Below are positions 17,916-25,637 of a DNA stretch of 64,000 nt, in pieces (position 1 is the first letter of the stretch; every line of letters starts with the position of its first letter). Location: positions 186,001 through 250,000 of the forward strand of contig JACKJG010000003.1 of the NCBI GenBank assembly GCA_020638065.1, given 5' to 3'. Origin of the DNA: Hyphomicrobiaceae bacterium (GTDB lineage Bacteria > Pseudomonadota > Alphaproteobacteria > Rhizobiales > Devosiaceae). The position numbers and the translations under genes were made by a program. The notes below the pieces were generated by a model. The model had not been told where the DNA came from. It was given only the letters and a program-made list of their open reading frames with translations, and did no database searches.

Positions 17916-18224
17916 TCAGGCCAATACGTACCCGCCGACAAGCCCGACCAGCCCACCGCCAAACGTGCCCATGATCAGGATCGGGGCATAAGCCTTGGTG
18001 ACGATGGCGTCGGATATGGAAATAAGCAGTCCGATGAACAATCCCGACGCCCACATCGGCAATGGCAGGCCAATAAGCGGAACCACAAACCCAATCGAGA
18101 AACGCGAGAAGAACGACGCGGTATAAGCCTGGCGCGCATTGTCGAATTTCATCGGCAACATGACCAGTACCGAAATGGCGCCGAAAATTATGCCGGCAAC
18201 CACGCCGTAAAGAATTGGCGTCAT
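17916..18224 (-). CDS. Small membrane protein, unknown (three spans)
   Basis: 102 residues, mostly hydrophobic: ILYGVVAGIIFGAISVLVML, an amphipathic loop KFDNARQAYTASFFSRF, then IGFVVPLIGLPLPMWASGL, FIGLLISISDAIV and a Gly-rich end (GTFGGGLVGLVGGYVLA). I do not recognise a named family. The ATG at 18224 has a GGGGGA ribosome site; an in-frame upstream extension to 18491 would run antisense across the arfA-like gene and its hairpin. It is divergent from that gene. Confidence 0.7.
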   Translation of the reverse strand: MTPILYGVVAGIIFGAISVLVMLPMKFDNARQAYTASFFSRFSIGFVVPLIGLPLPMWASGLFIGLLISISDAIVTKAYAPILIMGTFGGGLVGLVGGYVLA

Positions 18225-18317
18225 CAAAGTCCCCCTGTCTCCTGTTTCCGAGTCATCGCCTTCCCTTGTGCAAGAAGGCATAGTATTCAGGCTGGCGGCA
18301 AAACGAAAGGAAGCAAA

Positions 18318-18536
18318 GTGAGAAAACGAAAACGGCCCCCCGGCTCGCCGCCGAATGTTGCGGCGCGGACGCTGAGGGACGGGGAATTCCGCCAGCGCAT
18401 CGTGAAGGCCAAAAAGGCCTACACCCGCAGAATCAAACACAAAAAAGGGGACGTTGACCTTGTTGGCCGTCCCCTTTTTGCTGGACCGCAAAGCCAGGCT
18501 TTTGGCGATAAAGAATCATTTCATATTAACATTTAG
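18318..18536 (+). CDS. arfA: ArfA-like alternative ribosome-rescue factor (nonstop gene)
   Basis: 72 codons from GTG 18318, behind AAAGGAAG at 18306-18313. The core NVAARTLRDGEFRQRIVKAK plus KKAY and RRIKHKKGD matches the signature of Escherichia coli ArfA (an N-A-x-x-x-L-x-D-x-x-FRQR-x-x-K-x-KK pattern, then basic residues and KH). ArfA recruits release factor RF2 to ribosomes stalled on mRNA lacking a stop codon. Codons 42-54 fall in a perfect hairpin with a U-run, so transcripts should end there without a stop. In E. coli such truncated ArfA is tagged by tmRNA and only builds up when trans-translation fails; the active part is about the first 55 residues, the length left here. The homology is by eye; the hairpin is seen directly. 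Confidence 0.82.
   Translation: MRKRKRPPGSPPNVAARTLRDGEFRQRIVKAKKAYTRRIKHKKGDVDLVGRPLFAGPQSQAFGDKESFHINI
18442..18479 (+). terminator. Perfect 12-bp hairpin with U-run inside the arfA-like gene
   Basis: Left arm AAAAAGGGGACG (18442-18453), a 14-base loop, and right arm CGTCCCCTTTTT (18468-18479) pair without mismatch. The A-tract, GC stem and T-tract are those of an intrinsic terminator, and the stem could also be cut by RNase III. It lies in frame within codons 42-54, upstream of the formal stop at 18534-18536. Placement inside the reading frame is the hallmark of arfA regulation. Confidence 0.85.
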
Positions 18537-18578
18537 GGTTCACATTTGTTGCTCTCAACTTTGTGAGGCAAGTTTACT

Positions 18579-18998
18579 ATGAACAATAATGAAGCAACCC
18601 TTTCTATTAACAACGCAATTTGCGCTCATTCCATGTGGAAGCTCAGACTATATTCGGCCATCTCCACAGGCACGACCGACGCCAACGTTGAAACCGTCAA
18701 ATGCGACGACAAATGCGAATTCGGCAAATGGCTTTATGGCAACGAGATCGACTCGGGCACCAAACAGGGTAGTCACTACGAAGGTATTCGCCGCCTGCAT
18801 GCCGAGTTCCACAAATGTGCCGCAGAAGTTCTTGGCCACGCCGTTGGCGGCAAGAAAGACGATGCGCTGCACATGTTCTCCGGCGAATTCAGCAATCGCT
18901 CCAACACGCTGGTTCGCGCGCTGACCAAGTGGAAACACGAGCTCACGCCGGACCTCCCGGTCTGGAACGATTTCCAGAAGCTTCTGAACGCACTTTAG
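18579..18998 (+). CDS. Stand-alone CZB (chemoreceptor zinc-binding) domain protein
   Basis: 139 residues. It has the CZB pattern: a first helix with His (CAHSMWKLRLYSAI), the diagnostic CEFGKWLYG (C-x-F-G-x-W-x-x-G) and later His in HYEGIRRLHAEFHK. These give the 3-His/1-Cys zinc site that senses zinc or oxidants, including hypochlorite, in chemoreceptors and diguanylate cyclases. No receptor, PAS or output domain is fused, so it must act in trans or as a zinc or redox buffer. No chemotaxis operon is nearby. Confidence 0.85.
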   Translation: MNNNEATLSINNAICAHSMWKLRLYSAISTGTTDANVETVKCDDKCEFGKWLYGNEIDSGTKQGSHYEGIRRLHAEFHKCAAEVLGHAVGGKKDDALHMFSGEFSNRSNTLVRALTKWKHELTPDLPVWNDFQKLLNAL

Positions 18999-19130
18999 GA
19001 CCATTCGAAACGGGTCCAGCTCGGGCCCGATCGGCGCCGTTCGCAAACAGGAAACGCCGCGATTGGTGTTGTTCGGCTTGTGCAAACATGCGTCGAGGTC
19101 CAGATCAGGCGCAACAAAGGAGGGCAGCCC

Positions 19131-20045
19131 ATGAACGCCCAATTCCAGCGCCACAATCCGAACCCGCTTGTCATCGCGCCTGAAACCAAAGTCGGCGCGC
19201 TACATCTGCGCATCACCTCGGTCGAACGCGCATTGCCGATCTGGCGCGATATGGTTGGCTTGCATGTCCTTTCGCAGACTGCCGGCGAACTTGTGCTTGG
19301 CATCGGAGACGAGCCACTCGTTTATCTGCACGCGAACGCCGATCACCCGGTCCGCCCCAAGAGTCTCGGGCTCTATCACATCGCCATTCACGTGCCGCAG
19401 CGCAAGGAACTGGCGCGGGCCGTGCTTCGTCAGTTGCGCGCCGGAGTGCGCACCTCGCCGACCGATCATCTGGTCAGCGAAGCGACCTATCTGTGGGACC
19501 TCGATGGCAACGGTATCGAGATGACCTTCGAGACCCCCGAGCGTGGTTACGTGGCCTATACCGAAGGCTCCATGCAAATGGTCACCGCCGACGGCAAGCC
19601 GCATTCGGGCCTCGAAGCCATTGAATTGGATGGGCTTTTAGCCGAACTGGATGAAAGCGACGACCTGATGCAGAAGCTGCCAGAGGGAACCCGGCTCGGC
19701 CACATCCATGTGCATGTCAGCGATCTGGACGAGTCGATGCGCTTTTACGCCGATACGATCGGCTTTCAGCGCCAGATCCTCAGCCCGCGCTATGGCATGG
19801 GTGATGTCAAAACCACCTTCGAGCCGCATATTCTGGCGTTCAACGTCTGGTCCGGTCCCCACGCCACCCAGACCGATGTGAGCCATGCCGGGCTCGATCA
19901 TTTCGAGCTTGTTGTGCCCAATTCAGGCGAACTCGATGCGCTGGCGGGGCGGCTGGAAACACACAATGTCCCATTCGATCGTGAGGGCAATGGCGCGCTG
20001 TCCATGAAGGACCCTTCGGGAAATGCGCTGATCGTGCGGGTCTAG
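19131..20045 (+). CDS. VOC-family protein, CatE-like (catechol 2,3-dioxygenase type)
   Basis: 304 residues in two glyoxalase/VOC modules. Module one runs from VGALHLRITSVERALPIWRD through LGLYHIAIHVPQRKEL to DLDGNGIEMTFE; module two runs from RLGHIHVHVSDLDESM through AGLDHFELVVP to DPSGNALIV. Likely metal ligands are His in HIHVHVSD and HFEL and the final Glu or Asp. It resembles Bacillus CatE. Substrate unknown. The start at 19131 follows AAAGGAGGG, a strong ribosome site. Confidence 0.85.
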   Translation: MNAQFQRHNPNPLVIAPETKVGALHLRITSVERALPIWRDMVGLHVLSQTAGELVLGIGDEPLVYLHANADHPVRPKSLGLYHIAIHVPQRKELARAVLRQLRAGVRTSPTDHLVSEATYLWDLDGNGIEMTFETPERGYVAYTEGSMQMVTADGKPHSGLEAIELDGLLAELDESDDLMQKLPEGTRLGHIHVHVSDLDESMRFYADTIGFQRQILSPRYGMGDVKTTFEPHILAFNVWSGPHATQTDVSHAGLDHFELVVPNSGELDALAGRLETHNVPFDREGNGALSMKDPSGNALIVRV

Positions 20046-20055
20046 TCAGAACAAG

Positions 20056-20077
20056 GTCCCGGCTCGTCGGCCGGGAC
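20056..20077. terminator. Hairpin between convergent catE-like gene and glyS
   Basis: GTCCCGGC and GCCGGGAC form a perfect 8-bp stem with loop TCGTCG, 11 bases past the VOC gene stop. No T-run follows on either strand, so termination efficiency is uncertain; a factor-dependent or bidirectional role is possible. Confidence 0.45.
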
Positions 20078-20141
20078 GGTGTGGAAACCTGGATTCTTCA
20101 TTTGCACCACCCCGTACGTGATCCGGGGCCTCGCTTGGAAT

Positions 20142-22418
20142 TCACCCCTCGATCTTCGAGAAATCGGCAACCTGGTGCATTACATCGCGCAGGCGCGCCA
20201 GAAGATTGAGCCGGTTGGCGCGCACCTTCGGATCGTCATCGTTGACCAGCACCTTGTCGAAGAACTGATCGACCGGCGAGCGCAACGTGCTGAGATCGTC
20301 GATGGCGCCACGATAATCGTCAGCGGCAACCAGCTTGCCGACGCTTTTGATTCTGGCATCGACAGCTTCGGCCAACGCCTTTTCTTCCGCATCCTTGAGT
20401 AGTTTGGCGTCGACATCGCCGGTATAGGTCGTACCGTCCTTTTTCTCCTCGGCCGCCAGAATGTTGGCGCCACGCCGATAACCAGCCAGCAATTGCGCAC
20501 CGGTTTCTGTTTCAAGCAGGGCTGACAATGCCCCGACCCGGCGAACAATTTCGAGCACGTCGTCGCTCTTGCCGGAAATCACCGCGTCGACCAGATCGTG
20601 CCGGGCTCCCTTGTCACGCAGCATGACCTTGAGCCGGTCGTGGAAGAAGGCCAGGAGGTCTTGTGATATTGAGTTTACTTTGAGATGGAACTTGCCTGAA
20701 TCCTGCAGGGTCTCCGCCATTGCCCGTAAGTCATCTCTTATAAGGCCAATAGTCTTCAGGTGTTGCCTCGCCTCATCGTCAAAATCCGTGTCTTCAAGCG
20801 CCAATCTGGCTATTTCTTGGGTTCGCATTTCCAGAATGTTTGCGGCCTTTGCCCACCGCACAATCTCGAATTCATAATATCGCGCGAGTCGCAGCCGTAT
20901 TGCATCGTTGACGTACTCTGATACCCCGAAAGCGATTTCATTCTCGACCAGTATCCGAATTACCCCAAGAGCTGCGCGCCTGAGCGCAAACGGATCGCGG
21001 CTGCCGGTCGGCTTCTCGTCGATCGACCAGAACCCGGTCAGGAGGTCAAGCTTGTCAGCCAGCGCCACCGCGATCCCGACCGGGTTGGTGGGTACCTCGT
21101 CCGAAGGACCGAGCGGCTTGTAGTGCATCTCGGCGGCATCGGCGACGGCGGCATCTTCACCCTGCGCCTCGGCGTAATAGCGTCCCATCAACCCCTGCAA
21201 TTCGGGGAATTCGAACACCATTTCTGTGACCAGATCAGCCTTGGCCAGCCGGGCAGCCCGGCCGGATACTGCAACGTCCGCCCCGATCTTCTTGGCGATT
21301 TCGGCGGCCAGCGTTTCGAGCCGCTCGACGCGCTCAAGCTGATTGCCGAGTTTCTGGTGAAAGACCATTTCAGCAAGTTTGGGCAACCGCTGTTCTAGCG
21401 GCATCGAAAGGTCGTTGCGATAAAAAAACATCGCGTCGGAGAGGCGCGCCCGGATGACCTTTTCGTTGCCCGCAACGATCACCTTGCCCCCATCGCTGGC
21501 TTCGAGGTTGGAGACGAGGATGAACTTGTTGGCCAGTTTGCCGGTCGCCCGGTCGCGGACGCAAAAGCACTTCTGATGCGATTTGATACTGGTGATCACC
21601 ACTTCATCGGGCAATTCGAGAAACTTCTCGTCGAACGATCCCATCATCACCACGGGCCATTCGACCAGCCCTGCCGTTTCTTCCAGAAGGCCCTGATCCT
21701 CGATCACCACCAGCCCCTGCGCGAAGGCAAGGTGCTCGGCATCGGTTTTGATCTCGTCCATCCGCCGGTCCAGATCGAGCACGACCTTGTTCGCTTTGAG
21801 CCCGTCGGCATAGTCGGAGAAGCGCTTCACGCTGAACCCGTCCGGCGCCATGAAGCGGTGGCCAAAAACCGTTTGCCCGGAACGGATGTCGCCAACCGAG
21901 AACGGTACCACATCCGGTTCGTCATTCTCGGTACCGAAAGTTGCCGTGATGGCCCGGATCGGCCGCACCCATTGATCGCGCCCCGCGCCCCAGCGCATCG
22001 GTTTGCCCCAGGGAAATCCTCCGAGAACCGACGGCAGCACTTCGCTCAAGATTGTCTGCGCATCTTCACCGGGCTTTTCGACTACGGCGAGATAGAAATC
22101 GCCCTTCTTGTCATCGTGCGCCACTTGGGCTTCTTCGATAGAGGCGAGCCCGGCTCCGCGCAGGAAACCTTCGATGGCCTTTTGCGGCGCATCGGTGCGT
22201 GGACCCTTGCGCTCTTCCCGCGTATCTGGCGAGCGGGCCGGAATGCCCGTCACCGTCAGCGCCAGCCGTCGCGGCGTCACGAACGCGGCAGCGCTCTCGT
22301 AAACCAGGCCCCGGTCGACCATGGCGTTGGTCACGCCTTTCTTCAGATCCTCGGCCGCCCGGCGCTGCAAGCGGGCGGGAATTTCCTCGGAAAAGACTTC
22401 AAGCAAGAGTTCCGGCAT
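20142..22418 (-). CDS. glyS: Glycyl-tRNA synthetase beta subunit
   Basis: 758 residues, long for an alphaproteobacterial GlyS. Conserved parts: MPELLLEVFSEEIPARLQRR, FPWGKPMRWGAGRDQWVRP, HQKCFCVRD, RAARLAKADLVTEMVFEFPE, ADKLDLLTGFW, DPFALRRAALGVIR and LLAFFHDRLKVMLRDKGARH. The beta subunit binds tRNA-Gly and supports GlyQ. Residues roughly 477-590 (bases 20650-20990) have lower GC and codons rare elsewhere here (AGA, ATA), and contain a segment (DTDFDDEARQHLKTIGLIRD) that I do not recall from standard GlyS. It faces glyQ rather than following it. Confidence 0.96.
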   Translation of the reverse strand: MPELLLEVFSEEIPARLQRRAAEDLKKGVTNAMVDRGLVYESAAAFVTPRRLALTVTGIPARSPDTREERKGPRTDAPQKAIEGFLRGAGLASIEEAQVAHDDKKGDFYLAVVEKPGEDAQTILSEVLPSVLGGFPWGKPMRWGAGRDQWVRPIRAITATFGTENDEPDVVPFSVGDIRSGQTVFGHRFMAPDGFSVKRFSDYADGLKANKVVLDLDRRMDEIKTDAEHLAFAQGLVVIEDQGLLEETAGLVEWPVVMMGSFDEKFLELPDEVVITSIKSHQKCFCVRDRATGKLANKFILVSNLEASDGGKVIVAGNEKVIRARLSDAMFFYRNDLSMPLEQRLPKLAEMVFHQKLGNQLERVERLETLAAEIAKKIGADVAVSGRAARLAKADLVTEMVFEFPELQGLMGRYYAEAQGEDAAVADAAEMHYKPLGPSDEVPTNPVGIAVALADKLDLLTGFWSIDEKPTGSRDPFALRRAALGVIRILVENEIAFGVSEYVNDAIRLRLARYYEFEIVRWAKAANILEMRTQEIARLALEDTDFDDEARQHLKTIGLIRDDLRAMAETLQDSGKFHLKVNSISQDLLAFFHDRLKVMLRDKGARHDLVDAVISGKSDDVLEIVRRVGALSALLETETGAQLLAGYRRGANILAAEEKKDGTTYTGDVDAKLLKDAEEKALAEAVDARIKSVGKLVAADDYRGAIDDLSTLRSPVDQFFDKVLVNDDDPKVRANRLNLLARLRDVMHQVADFSKIEG

Positions 22419-22502
22419 TTTCGGGATTCCTGACGGCGTATTTCGTGTCGCGCCGTGCTATCAAGCCCTATCGAAATTGTCACGCCTGAACGGGACCCTG
22501 CC

Positions 22503-22982
22503 ATGCCCGATCTTTATCAGCCGGTCACCGACGAAGTGAAACTGGACGCGATCACCATTCTGCGCCAGTCGGACTATGGAGCACTGGCCACACTCGATCC
22601 GAAAACGGGCCACCCCCAATGCACGCGCGTCGTGATCGGCGCATTCGGCTCGGCTCAGCCCGTGATTCTGGTCAGCGCCCTGACCGCCCACACGAAGGCG
22701 ATCATCAAGGACCCGCGCTGCTCGCTTCTGCTGGGAGAGGTGCAAAAGGGCGATCCGCTGATCAATCCGCGCCTCACCCTCAATTGCAGCGCGGCCCGCG
22801 TTTCGCCCGACGATTCGGAGCTTCCCGCCATCCGTGAACATTGGCTCGTCCAGCACCCGAAATCGAAAATCTATATTGATCTGCCCGATTTCGCATTCTT
22901 CCGGCTGAACGTGATCGAAGCGACCTACATTGCCGGGTTCGGTCAGGCCTTCAAGTTGCCGACTGATCTGTTTTCCGCCTGA
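22503..22982 (+). CDS. Pyridoxamine 5'-phosphate oxidase-fold FMN/haem protein (HugZ-like)
   Basis: 159 residues. A split-barrel flavin-binding fold of the HugZ/PNPOx-like group: LRQSDYGALATLDPKTGHPQ, VSALTAHTKAIIKDPRCSLL and DFAFFRLNVIEATYIAGFGQ. It lacks the pyridoxal-site pattern of true PdxH, which is encoded separately at 47.7 kb, so the substrate is probably FMN-, F420- or haem-related. Its TGA stop abuts the stop of the convergent RTX gene, and the two form the palindrome TGATCA at 22980-22985. Confidence 0.85.
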   Translation: MPDLYQPVTDEVKLDAITILRQSDYGALATLDPKTGHPQCTRVVIGAFGSAQPVILVSALTAHTKAIIKDPRCSLLLGEVQKGDPLINPRLTLNCSAARVSPDDSELPAIREHWLVQHPKSKIYIDLPDFAFFRLNVIEATYIAGFGQAFKLPTDLFSA

Positions 22983-24842
22983 TCAGATGATGATGTCCGA
23001 GGCGTCGAGCTTGGACAGGTTGATCCCTTGGATATCGATCTCGGTTCCCGCCGCCGAAAAACCGATATGGGAATCATGATTGTTGCCAATCTCGAAGAAA
23101 TGGCTGAGCGCTTTGGCCTCGCTGGCAAACCCGAAAGCCGAGAGATCGATCATGTCTTTGCCATTCTGGAAATCCTTGAGCGTGTCGCTCCCGTCATGTC
23201 TGGCAAATCCGAACTGATCTCGCCCGCCACCGCCGATCAGAACATCATCTCCGCGTTCACCAAACAGCAGGTCGTTGCCCTCTTGACCCTTGAGCAAATC
23301 GCTCTGGTTCCCGCCCCTGAGCGTGTCGCCCTGCATTCCGCCGATCAGAGTGTCGGACCCGTTCTGACCCAGTAGAGTGTCAATGCCGCCCTGACCTTTC
23401 AGCGTGTCGGATTGATTGCCGCCCCTGATTTCGTCCCGGCCACTCCCGCCCAGGATTGTGTCGTTCCCGCCCCCGCCGAGAATGGTGTCCTGACCGCCTT
23501 GTCCGTTGAGAATGTCTGCGGCGCTGCCACCCTCTATGCGGTCGTTTCCGGTTCCGCCGAATATGGTGTCTTCGCCGCCCAGGCCAAGGATCGTGTCTGC
23601 CCCGCCGCGTCCGTCGATCCAGTTGGTTCCGGCATTGTCGCTGATCGTGTTATCGTCATTCGTGCCGTACCATTCGGGCCGGTACATCTGCGCGTAGACG
23701 CCCAACCCTGTGTGATCGATGCCGGCCGAGGCACTGTCGGTTGCATCCCAGGTGACCACAAAGCCACCATTGTTGAGTGCGCCGACAGCGGCGTTGTAAT
23801 TCACCTGAGCCGCGGTATCGATCGCAAACTGGCCGCCGACTACATCTCCATTTGCGTCATATCGCTGCCCGCTAAGGCCATCGCCGCTCTCCGCCCAGAT
23901 AATCACGAATCCGCCATCGGCAAGCGTGGCAATGTCCGGAATTTTGGGGTTGCCGTTGGCGGTTGTCTCGACCTGAAACTCGCCGGTGAGCGGTGATGCC
24001 GTGCTGCTGAAAATCCTCGCGTAGGTATGAAATTCCGTGTTGTCGAAATTCGAGCCTGTCCAGGCCACAACGAAACGACCGTCTTGCAAACCGGCAACTA
24101 CCGGGTTGATTTGCGGGCCTGTTTCATTGACGTTGATTTGAAACTCGGCGCTCGGCGTGCCCGTTTCATCCACCAGGCTGCCGTAAAGACCGCGGCCGTC
24201 GCTGTCAGGGCCTTCCCAAACGATGACGCTTTTTCCCGCCGCTAAAGCCGCGATATTCGGCAGCCACTGATCGCCGATCGTCGTGGTATTGATCTGTGTT
24301 TCGGTTTTGACCGTGCCGCCCAGGGAATCGAAGATGCGCAGATAAGCGCCGGCGCCGTCGCCGTCCTGACCGCCGAACGATTCCCAGGTTACCGCGACAT
24401 TGCCATTCGAAAGCACCGCGACCTGCGGTGCGTCCTGAATGTTGGTTTCGTGGACGTTCACGAGAACTTCGCTGCCGGTGACCGCGCCGCCGCTTGTGGG
24501 ATCGGCGACCGTATCCATGACGACACCGCTTACGCTCGTATCCTGGCCGTAGGACGTCCAGACAACGTTCAATCCACCATCGAGCCGCGCACCGACAACG
24601 GGCAACATCTGGTTGTTGGAAGTCGTCGTGTTGATGGCAAATTCCGTGAGCATGGCATTGCCATCCTGATCGTAGAAGCGGCCGAATATGCCGTATCCGT
24701 TGGAGTCGGGCGTCTGGTTGACACTATCCCAGACGATGGCAAAACCGCCGCCCGCAAGTCCTACGATTTCAGGCCCATCCTGATCGTTGGGGCCGTATTC
24801 ATTGACGATCCACGCAGATCCGAGCTTTGTGGGTGTGGCCAT
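22983..24842 (-). CDS. Secreted RTX calcium-binding repeat protein
   Basis: 619 residues, no Sec signal. Residues about 1-400 hold seven imperfect repeats of the type L-x-x-G-G-F-x-V-x-W (GGGFAIVWDS, GGLNVVWTSY, GNVAVTWESF, KSVIVWEGPD, GRFVVAWTGS, GGFVIIWAES, GGFVVTWDAT), which suggest a beta-propeller. Residues about 410-550 hold GGxGxDxLxGG nonapeptides, calcium-binding parallel beta-roll. The end (DFQNGKDMIDLSAFGF, then KLDASDIII) is a type I secretion signal region. The start is ATG 24842 after GGAG; a TTG at 24848 is too close to it. No ABC exporter is nearby. Confidence 0.9.
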   Translation of the reverse strand: MATPTKLGSAWIVNEYGPNDQDGPEIVGLAGGGFAIVWDSVNQTPDSNGYGIFGRFYDQDGNAMLTEFAINTTTSNNQMLPVVGARLDGGLNVVWTSYGQDTSVSGVVMDTVADPTSGGAVTGSEVLVNVHETNIQDAPQVAVLSNGNVAVTWESFGGQDGDGAGAYLRIFDSLGGTVKTETQINTTTIGDQWLPNIAALAAGKSVIVWEGPDSDGRGLYGSLVDETGTPSAEFQINVNETGPQINPVVAGLQDGRFVVAWTGSNFDNTEFHTYARIFSSTASPLTGEFQVETTANGNPKIPDIATLADGGFVIIWAESGDGLSGQRYDANGDVVGGQFAIDTAAQVNYNAAVGALNNGGFVVTWDATDSASAGIDHTGLGVYAQMYRPEWYGTNDDNTISDNAGTNWIDGRGGADTILGLGGEDTIFGGTGNDRIEGGSAADILNGQGGQDTILGGGGNDTILGGSGRDEIRGGNQSDTLKGQGGIDTLLGQNGSDTLIGGMQGDTLRGGNQSDLLKGQEGNDLLFGERGDDVLIGGGGRDQFGFARHDGSDTLKDFQNGKDMIDLSAFGFASEAKALSHFFEIGNNHDSHIGFSAAGTEIDIQGINLSKLDASDIII

Positions 24843-24976
24843 AAACAATTCTCCAAATTGCGTCTTGAACCTAGACCTGCCGGACGAACATCACAATCGA
24901 CAGATTGCGGCACGGGTTTGACCGGATCACGAAGCGTCCGTTTCTGATTTGGATTCGGTTGGTACGAAGACCTGAT

Positions 24977-25603
24977 CTATTGAACGATGCCCCGCCACAT
25001 CTCCAAATGATCGCCGGCATGATTGGCCATGCCCGGTTTGGTCAGAATCCCGCGCGGCGCGGTGAAACTTGAAATCTTTCGAACCGGGTTTTCGCGCCAG
25101 GTGACATTTACCGCCCAGTATTTCGGGAAGAATTCAAGATCATGGTAGGGCAGATTGTCGTGGATCCACCAGGCGAGTTTCTGCCAGTCGCCTCCGGCGT
25201 GAAACCGGTCCCAGAAGGCGGGAACGACGATGCAGGCGGTCGCCCCCATATTGCCCTCGGCATCACGACGGTCCCAGATATGCCGGGCATAATTGGCCTC
25301 GTTGCCGGCACAATTGTATCCCGCCTTGCCGTCCTTCTGCATCCGGTTGCCAAAGCCGTTGACCTCGGCCGAACGAAACGCAGATCGGATCGCGATGCGC
25401 CCGAACTGCGCCTGGATCGGCTCCAGCAATTCCTCGCACAAATGGGTGCCCGCTGAGATGGCAAGGTCCGGATCGTCCGGCATGTTCAGTAGCCCGTGCA
25501 CCGCCGCGATGTCGGAAAACAGAAAGTCGCGCATGAAAAAGCTGTCTGACAGCCGCACGCGCCCGAATTCAGCGACCCCGGCGACAGATTTGGGTGCTTT
25601 CAT
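24977..25603 (-). CDS. Uncharacterised protein, possibly M15-like
   Basis: 208 residues, no signal peptide. I do not recognise the family with confidence. The layout recalls D-Ala-D-Ala carboxypeptidase/M15 folds: a substrate-side segment RIAIRSAFRSAEVN, then ARHIWDRRDAEGNMGATACIVV (compare S-x-H-x6-D) and a later WWIHDNLPYHDLEF (compare W-x-H-x-D/E). If so it could be a peptidase or a catalytically changed relative. It is flanked by the RTX gene downstream and DUF2207 upstream with no overlap to either. Confidence 0.6.
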   Translation of the reverse strand: MKAPKSVAGVAEFGRVRLSDSFFMRDFLFSDIAAVHGLLNMPDDPDLAISAGTHLCEELLEPIQAQFGRIAIRSAFRSAEVNGFGNRMQKDGKAGYNCAGNEANYARHIWDRRDAEGNMGATACIVVPAFWDRFHAGGDWQKLAWWIHDNLPYHDLEFFPKYWAVNVTWRENPVRKISSFTAPRGILTKPGMANHAGDHLEMWRGIVQ

Positions 25604-25637
25604 TGGCCAACGCGCCTTTCAAAAGCGGGAATGGCGC

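Noticed and set aside
17909..17922. Palindrome GGCCTGATCAGGCC as a terminator
   Set aside because: It overlaps the last codons and stop of the membrane protein gene and no T-run follows.
18406..18420. Second small hairpin AGGCC-AAAAA-GGCCT in the arfA-like gene
   Set aside because: Only five base pairs, and it encodes the conserved KAKKAY; weaker explanation than the 12-bp hairpin downstream.
18225..18491. Upstream extension of the small membrane protein gene to 18491
   Set aside because: It would run antisense across the arfA-like gene; ATG 18224 has a good ribosome site and begins the hydrophobic part.
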